Shown here one piece after another: positions 8,456 through 12,500 of a stretch of DNA of 12,500 nucleotides; the stretch's first letter is position 1; the number at the start of each line of letters is the position of its first letter. Both the position numbers and the translations under genes were made by a program. The DNA comes from Chrysomallon squamiferum (Eukaryota > Mollusca > Gastropoda > Neomphalida > Peltospiridae), in assembly GCA_012295275.1 (NCBI GenBank), contig CM022672.1:16859894-16872393 (forward strand), given 5' to 3'. The notes under the pieces were generated by a model. It ran no database searches and was not told where the DNA came from. It worked only from the letters and a program-made list of their open reading frames with translations.

Positions 8456-9740
8456 GTTAATACTCTCACAGCAATAAATGTAGCCAGGGCTGGCTTGAAT
8501 GTAAAACCACATCCTAGTAATGCCATTGTAAATAAAAAGATGCCAGACACCATTATCAAATAAACAGTAGTTTCAACCGTGCTGGAACCTTCAAAATCAT
8601 TTGGATCATCAGCAATGTTTGCCAGTTTAATAATGAACGTCCCACGCAACAGAGCTGCAAAGGCAGAGCCAATGCAGGATATACCAATTACCTGCAAGCA
8701 GATTGTCCATAATATATCATTCTCAAAGGGAAGAAGACAAAGAAATGGTTTATTCAGACATACTGTCAATATATATATATATTTTTTTTAAATCAACAAT
8801 TATACAGCACTATAGTTATTGATCAAGAACACAGTTTATTTGAGACAAATGAACATACTGAACAAAATATATGTATTATATGGACATTTTACCAGTAAAT
8901 CATAAATGATTATTCACCTAGGTGGTGTGTATTTTTAACCTGATAATTCTGAAACATTCAGTATTTTAGTATACTAGTGACAATTACAATCAACCTTATT
9001 CTGACACCTTAATTTCAGTTTGTTGGTTTTACTGTGTGGCATTTCCTGATCTTATTAAGAAACTGAAAATGGCAATATTTGTTTTTACATAATAAAAGTT
9101 CGGTCATATAAATTTATAGTATAATAGCATATACAAGCCTACATACTGTTGACAGTTAAACAAACACCTGAAATTAATGAAAATAAAATGTGTACATTTA
9201 TTTAATAACCTTGATTTTGTATAAATTTTAATTCTAATGTGGAACTAAATGCTTAAACAATTAAATAGATTACAAATTGCTCCAAAATTCATAATTTACA
9301 TCTGAATTTTCGTAGTACTGAATTTGTTATGAATTAAACACATTCGTCAAACCATTTAAATGATCACACATTAATTTTAGAACTAAAATGATTATTATTT
9401 GTTAAATGAATGTCTTTTAAAATACTATCTATTTATTTATTCATTATTTACAAAATAAAAAAAAATAAAAAATACAAATAATAATAATAATATTAAAAAC
9501 AACAAATAAATAAATAAATAAATTTAAGACCTATGCAAGTCCAAATAATAACGAAGTCTTCACTATTAATTCAAGTGGATACTATTCACAATACGTCTAC
9601 AACAACAGCAGCAGCATCAACAACAATAATAATAATATATGATTTTTGTGTCCTATTAATAAGTAGTTAGTGTGCTTTTTACTTACCCAGTATAATACGC
9701 TAGTTATGATTAAACAAAATGAAAGGGCTACACGCGCCAT
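5280..9740 (-). CDS. Tetraspanin, complete seven-exon gene (287 aa)
   Basis: Four-pass membrane protein of the tetraspanin family. Family members organise other membrane proteins into surface microdomains; the partner of this one is unknown. The spliced coding parts are 9740-9687, 8691-8470, 8270-8196, 7818-7708, 6991-6764, 5988-5905 and 5369-5280, giving 54, 222, 75, 111, 228, 84 and 90 nt, all in phase 0 with GT..AG introns of 995, 199, 377, 716, 775 and 535 bp. TM1 is about residues 4-33, TM2 61-83, TM3 86-112 and TM4 242-269. The large loop (about 113-241) holds C157-C158-G159, P190-A-T-C193-C194, C220 and G231-C232, the six-cysteine tetraspanin pattern, plus one N-glycosylation sequon at N173. 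Q104 in TM3 and E258 in TM4 fit conserved polar sites. The start is supported by in-frame TAG and TGA 8-9 codons upstream and by A at -3. Oddly, cytoplasmic cysteines are scarce. The subfamily is not recognised. Confidence 0.93.
5735..5802. repeat. (AAT)n-(ATT)n inverted microsatellite in intron 6
   Basis: About eight AAT units are followed directly by about fourteen ATT units, forming a perfect palindrome of roughly 24 bases per arm at the junction (near 5759). It lies in the 535-bp intron between exons 6 and 7. Confidence 0.85.
5905..5988 (-). CDS. Tetraspanin coding exon 6 (84 nt)
   Basis: Encodes residues 231-258: the closing Gly-Cys of the large loop, then most of TM4, ending exactly on the TM4 Glu258. 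Acceptor TTTCAG, donor GTGAAT (a weaker donor). The 84-nt size, the phase and the first three residues are the same in the upstream paralog's exon at 11890-11973. Confidence 0.92.
6373..6420. repeat. 24-bp tandem duplication in intron 5
   Basis: Two adjacent copies of ACCTTAGTATAATGCAAACC plus four bases (6373-6396 and 6397-6420) differ at one position (AATT against AGTT). A recent local duplication; no function seen. Confidence 0.9.
6764..6991 (-). CDS. Tetraspanin coding exon 5 (CCG exon)
   Basis: Encodes residues 155-230, the variable part of the large loop. It begins Phe-Glu-Cys-Cys-Gly, the hallmark motif, and contains the sequon Asn173-Lys-Thr, the Pro-Ala-Thr-Cys-Cys motif at 190-194 and a lone Cys220. 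Acceptor CTGCAG, donor GTAAGT. The open frame continues 23 codons past the donor into the intron, which does not look tetraspanin-like. Confidence 0.93.
7194..7213. repeat. (GTT)n(ATT)n microsatellite in intron 4
   Basis: About five GTT units grade into ATT units within the 716-bp intron 4. The rest of this intron is AT-rich and shows nothing else. Confidence 0.8.
7708..7818 (-). CDS. Tetraspanin coding exon 4
   Basis: Encodes residues 118-154, the first helical part of the large extracellular loop, rich in charged and aromatic residues (a Tyr-Tyr-Gly at 134-136) and leading up to the CCG exon. Acceptor ATGTCAG, donor GTAAGT. An A-run and (ATA)n tract follow the donor within about 8 nt on the intron side. 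Confidence 0.9.
8196..8270 (-). CDS. Tetraspanin coding exon 3 (75 nt)
   Basis: Encodes residues 93-117, most of TM3 and the start of the large extracellular loop. Borders are TTTTCAG and GTATGT. A 75-nt phase-0 exon over TM3 is, from memory, common in animal tetraspanin genes. Q104 sits where TM3 usually carries a Glu or Gln. Confidence 0.92.
8385..8452. repeat. (ATA)n microsatellite in intron 2
   Basis: An interrupted then perfect ATA array of about 60 bases. It fills about a third of the 199-bp intron 2 and lies 17 bases from the donor of exon 2. Confidence 0.9.
8470..8691 (-). CDS. Tetraspanin coding exon 2
   Basis: Encodes residues 19-92: the second half of TM1, the small extracellular loop (about 34-60, acidic), TM2 and the short inner loop leading into TM3. 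The acceptor is TTGCAG and the donor GTGAGA. The inner loop has only one cysteine (C79), where many tetraspanins have two. The intron after it has an (ATT)n array beginning about 17 nt inside. Confidence 0.92.
9476..9523. repeat. (AAT)n and (AAAT)n tracts in intron 1
   Basis: Short AAT run followed by ATTAAAAACAAC and an AAAT run; simple-sequence DNA. Confidence 0.75.
9598..9640. repeat. CAA/CAG/AAT triplet tract in intron 1
   Basis: Consecutive triplets of CAA, CAG, CAT, CAA and AAT type, located 47-90 bases inside the intron from the exon 1 donor. It is non-coding in the chosen model. Confidence 0.7.
9687..9740 (-). CDS. Tetraspanin coding exon 1
   Basis: Encodes residues 1-18: the start Met, a very short cytoplasmic end (Met-Ala-Arg) and the first half of TM1, ending at Trp18. 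The donor reads GTAAGT. Upstream in the same frame are TAG and TGA, so no longer N-terminus is possible without another exon. An alternative start exists in an open frame running into exon 2 from 8769, but it would replace the hydrophobic first half of TM1 and is less likely. Confidence 0.87.
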
Positions 9741-9970
9741 TTTAACCGTCAAATTATGCAGTCACTAGGATAAAACCGCATTAAATTAAAGCCCAATCGC
9801 TCAAATATGCGATTCGTGTTTGCGTCTTTTACGATTTATTTTGTAATCCACTGTTCACTTTCTAAATTATTATAATATATCTTTCTTTTCTTTTTTTTCA
9901 CAGAAATCTAAAAAGTTCTTCCCGATTTTATTATGCTTGTGCCAGATATAATAGCTAGTTTATCTGGACA

Positions 9971-9977
9971 GACGTCA
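9971..9977. promoter_or_regulatory. CRE-like site GACGTCA
   Basis: Seven of eight bases of the same consensus, 49 bases nearer the gene than the full palindrome (edge to edge). Confidence 0.4.
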
Positions 9978-10025
9978 GCATCAAAGAAAGCTCAACATTG
10001 AAGTTGAAAGAAATGATGGTCAGAA

Positions 10026-10033
10026 TGACGTCA
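10026..10033. promoter_or_regulatory. CRE palindrome TGACGTCA
   Basis: A full 8-base CREB/ATF consensus palindrome lying 286 bases upstream of the tetraspanin ATG. A perfect CpG-containing 8-mer stands out in DNA this AT-rich, though binding is inferred. Confidence 0.5.
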
Positions 10034-10140
10034 TAACACACCTGCAACATTCGTTATCAGTTACAGTTGGATCTCTGCTATCCAATCCACGAATAATTTT
10101 TTATGGGTAAAACAACACACCATTTATTAAAACTTAGGAG

Positions 10141-10247
10141 TCCTTTTATTCACTTGTTGTATAAGTTTTACAGATAATTAAATGCAACAACAGTGGTAAA
10201 GATACTAAGAATACAGTTTTACACATGGCTAAAAATAATAATAATAA

Positions 10248-10326
<79 letters not shown>

Positions 10327-11537
10327 AATAAATAAATAGTCCAAAACAAAATAAAACAAAATAAATGCTGAAGATTAAAGAGCTAGGGTTAATGATAAAA
10401 TGTACTCAAGTACGTGGAGGGTTGATTTTAAGCTTAGATAATTTATTGCTTGCACCAGAGATCCTAATAATTGGATTTATATAATCTCATAGCTGAAACC
10501 AATTAGTCACAATGATAAACTGAAAGCACTTATTGATGATTTGGAGTCGTATTATTCCACTTGAGGATGCAGCCCAAAACGATCATATCGATGAGCATAA
10601 TTTAAAACCTTAAAACTACATTTTGGCAACGACACTGTTTTCTTTTGAGAAATACACTGTACAATTTAATTTAAGCCGAGTCACTCTGTGAAATGATTAA
10701 GATCATGATAGCAATTTGGATAAATGACTTTGATCTTCTCTTTTCTTTGTGTTTTTGCCACATTCTTATCTTGCTTTACAGTTACATATTTGTGTACTGC
10801 AAACATGTTTTAAAAATAACAGTAATCACTATTCTTGCGAAAACAAAAGGTTGTATAAATGCATATCGTATTTATTAATATTTTTGATATTTTGTAACAG
10901 AACACTATAAAAAATACTTACTGTAATTATTAATATGACACAAAATATAATAAACAAATACACGAATGAATCAATCAAAACTCGAATACTTTCTTTTGCA
11001 GTATAATTTAATTAATAATTATGCATAACATAATGAATACATATATTTTACAAAATGTCAGGATTTTATATAAACCTCTCGTAAGGTAAATAAATCTATC
11101 ATAAAACAATAATATGTTTGATTTAAACAAGATACTGAATGATGATGATACGAATGGATAAATTAAAATGAAGCGGAATATTCAAAAATTTTAGAAGAAG
11201 TTTACCAGTAATAAATTTACTTTTTTTTAATTCTTTTTTTACATTCCCCCCCCCAACACATTTCGAAGAGAAATAATTTATAATAGATTCAGTCCAAATT
11301 GTCGTACGCATATTGATGCTGTCAGTCTGAAAAATGTAAACTGAAATCACATCATCCTATATGTGATTTGTTCTTGACTATACAGGAAGATATGCACCTT
11401 CGTCTGCACGACAGTAACATTTCATTCATTTCTACGTACATCACGCTATCTTCTTCCGCTTCTCCATATTATATTAATTTCGTACATTACACGTGTTCAT
11501 CTTTTACCAGGTCCGCGATATATTCTCGAGTTTTGCC
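10141..11537. other. Spacer between the two tetraspanin genes
   Basis: Contains the long A/T microsatellite at 10229-10338 and a less AT-rich patch at about 10530-10660 that may be an interspersed-repeat relic. A C9 run sits at 11246-11254. The 3' UTR of the upstream gene must occupy its right part; a minus-strand AATAAA at 10876-10871 is one candidate end. No further coding exon was recognised on either strand. Confidence 0.5.
10229..10338. repeat. Compound (AAT)n/(AAAT)n microsatellite
   Basis: About 110 bases of AAT units, then AAAT units, then AAT, then AAAT again. Open frames across it are low-complexity Leu/Ile runs, not protein. Confidence 0.95.
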
Positions 11538-11600
11538 TTAGTATGATTCCACTTCGTTCTTTTTCTTCGTTATACAGCAAGCAGAAATAATTCCAAATAT
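11538..11600 (-). CDS. Upstream tetraspanin paralog, last coding exon
   Basis: The 63-nt exon follows a good acceptor (TTCTTTAG) in phase 0 and encodes 20 residues then TAA (11540-11538). The first ten are hydrophobic and finish TM4 with a Cys-Cys-Ile ending; the tail is Thr-Lys-Lys-Lys-Asn-Glu-Val-Glu-Ser-Tyr. A cysteine pair just inside TM4 followed by basic residues is typical of tetraspanins, where such cysteines are palmitoylated. It joins in frame to the exon at 11890-11973 across a 289-bp intron. This exon is too short to stand out alone; the frame, splice site and TM4 fit support it. Confidence 0.8.
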   Translation of the reverse strand: MFGIISACCITKKKNEVESY

Positions 11601-11674
11601 CTAAAGAAAATGAAGAATGTATTAGTATCATTATCATCATTGGTATTTGTTGCTCGTTATTTTATTTCATGTTT

Positions 11675-11675
<1 letters not shown>

Positions 11676-11743
<68 letters not shown>

Positions 11744-11763
11744 TACACACACACCCACCCATA
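11676..11763. repeat. (CT)n(CA)n microsatellite in the upstream gene's last intron
   Basis: About 29 CT units followed by CA units, the latter interrupted by ATA and CCC. It sits in the 289-bp intron between the last two exons of the upstream tetraspanin, about 75 bases from the acceptor. On the sense strand it is GT-rich then GA-rich. Confidence 0.95.
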
Positions 11764-11889
11764 CCCACATACACATATCAGTGAAGATAAATACATGACA
11801 TGATTATATACTAATTTAGTTATTTTTCAATTTACCCGTTATATTACTATTAGCCAGTGTTATATCTATAATTTAAATTTGCAGCTTAC

Positions 11890-11973
11890 CTCCATAACAA
11901 TAACTGATGCTCCTATTCCTATCACAGCATAAAAATATTTCGAGAACAAAGCTTTTAGCGCATCATAACAACC
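11890..11973 (-). CDS. Upstream tetraspanin paralog, penultimate coding exon
   Basis: An 84-nt phase-0 exon with acceptor TTTCAG and donor GTAAGC. It encodes 28 residues starting Gly-Cys-Tyr, then a polar stretch and a hydrophobic run ending Met-Glu: the end of the large loop plus TM4. Length, phase, first residues and final Glu match exon 6 of the neighbouring gene. The exon with the CCG motif is not seen in the 527 bases left before the window ends, so the rest of the gene lies beyond 12500. Confidence 0.85.
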
Positions 11974-12500
11974 CTGAAACGAAAACAAAGTAAAAATAAA
12001 TACATAATAAATTTTGTTTAATAGTTCTGAGAATCTAATACAGGCTTCATCATATCTTCTATTTGTACACAGCTGGCCACAGATACAATAAAATGCAGTA
12101 CCAGTCCTACGTGCTCTCGTATAAATATTTCCGTTCTAGTATGTGCTCCATTACCGATTTATAAAATATCGGGCTCTATTACCGATTTATAAAATATCGT
12201 TCACTTGATCGATGAACTGGCTTATTCCAAAGCTCTACGTGTGTGACATAATAACTATTACTAATAAATAACACTAAGGTACGTATCATTAAACATTCAT
12301 CGATGTTTGTGAAAGTCAGCATTAAATCTGTTAATTCTATAGACATCGGTTTAATTAACGTCTGCCATTTTGACTGAATATCGATTTTTATTATTACTAC
12401 TACTGCTACTAACAATGACCCGGTATATCAGAATTCTTAAATAATCAGTAAAGTTTAAATTGTTAATAACTATTTTGATATCCAAGGCAACTGGGTTTTT
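11974..12500 (-). other. Intron of the upstream tetraspanin gene (partial)
   Basis: Sequence 5' of the penultimate exon. No CCG-bearing exon or splice-bounded hydrophilic frame was found. It has a 28-bp tandem duplication at 12145-12200. The open frame around 12415-12179 has no tetraspanin features. Confidence 0.6.
12145..12200. repeat. 28-bp tandem duplication
   Basis: Copies at 12145-12172 and 12173-12200 share ATTACCGATTTATAAAATAT and flanks, differing at two positions (GCTCC/GCTCT and the last base). Confidence 0.9.

Larger units (their letters stand above)
8692..9686 (-). other. Intron 1 of the complete tetraspanin gene
   Basis: A 995-bp AT-rich intron. It holds (AATA)n and (AAT)n tracts around 9450-9523 and a mixed CAA/CAG/CAT/AAT triplet tract at 9598-9640. 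No further exon was recognised; an open frame that continues from exon 2 up to 8769 is judged intronic. Confidence 0.7.
9741..10140 (-). promoter_or_regulatory. Probable promoter/5' UTR region of the complete tetraspanin
   Basis: The 400 bases upstream of the ATG are less simple in sequence than their surroundings. They contain two CRE-type sites (10026-10033, 9971-9977) and a TATA-like minus-strand stretch around 9881-9868, about 130 bases before the ATG. No transcription start can be fixed, and a separate non-coding first exon is possible. Confidence 0.4.

Noticed and set aside
8692-8769. In-frame N-terminal extension of exon 2 as an alternative first exon
   Set aside because: It would lose the hydrophobic first half of TM1. 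A good acceptor (TTGCAG) at 8692 and exon 1 with upstream stops give a better tetraspanin.
8579-8791. 70-codon plus-strand open frame over exon 2
   Set aside because: Antisense shadow of the well-supported exon 2.
10146-10349. Hydrophobic minus-strand frame (Leu/Ile/Phe runs) that could pose as a TM exon after an AG at about 10366
   Set aside because: It is a translation of the (AAT)/(AAAT) microsatellite. The exon at 11600-11538 is the right fit for the upstream gene's TM4 end.
10490-10521. Short hydrophobic minus-strand frame after an AG at about 10512, considered as a tetraspanin last exon
   Set aside because: Poor pyrimidine tract, polar residues inside the would-be membrane segment, and the 11600-11538 exon already completes TM4 with a typical Cys-Cys and basic tail.
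11123-11350. 75-codon minus-strand frame downstream of the upstream gene
   Set aside because: No family features; it lies beyond the stop of the last exon, probably in 3' UTR or spacer.
11610-11798. Plus-strand frame with Ser-Leu and Thr-His repeats
   Set aside because: Direct translation of the (CT)n(CA)n microsatellite inside an intron.
12179-12415. 78-codon minus-strand frame near the window end, considered as the missing CCG exon
   Set aside because: No CCG or PxxCC motif and no fitting splice sites; it overlaps the 28-bp duplication.

Overview
This is an AT-rich animal nuclear sequence. Intron-split genes, long A+T spacers, many (ATT)n, (AAAT)n and (CT)n(CA)n microsatellites and decayed DNA transposons rule out a bacterium. 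The phylum cannot be fixed from the sequence. An invertebrate such as a mollusc fits the overall feel, but that is a guess.

The main content is a pair of tetraspanin genes in tandem on the minus strand, same orientation. The complete one (coding 9740 down to 5280) has seven coding exons. All introns are phase 0 with GT..AG borders, and they splice to a 287-residue protein. It has four membrane segments and a large extracellular loop with CCG, PATCC, a fifth Cys and GC. The upstream gene is seen only at its 3' end: its last two coding exons (11973-11890 and 11600-11538) give the loop's closing GC, the fourth membrane segment and a short basic tail. Its other exons lie beyond base 12500. The penultimate exons of both genes are 84 nt, start with Gly-Cys-Tyr and end with the TM4 glutamate, so the genes are paralogs.

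Region by region: 1-1135 is a decayed hAT-family transposase (ZBED5/SCAND3-like) on the minus strand. 1579-1708 may hold a plus-strand terminal exon with a poly(A) signal (weak). 1924-2705 is a TA-flanked element with inverted ends and no recognised gene. 2706-3992 is AT-rich spacer, including a degenerate tandem repeat of about 35 bp. 3993-4746 is a TA-flanked Tigger/pogo-type element with a broken transposase N-terminus. 4747-5279 is the 3' flank and probable 3' UTR of the complete gene. 5280-9740 is that gene. 9741-11537 is the 1.8 kb spacer between the paralogs, with two CRE-type sites close to the downstream gene and a long A/T microsatellite. 11538-12500 is the 3' end of the upstream gene.

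Nothing here looks like a new molecular system. The points most worth checking are the undivided reading of the tandem tetraspanins, the complete gene's lack of the usual palmitoylation cysteines, and the three DNA-transposon relics.
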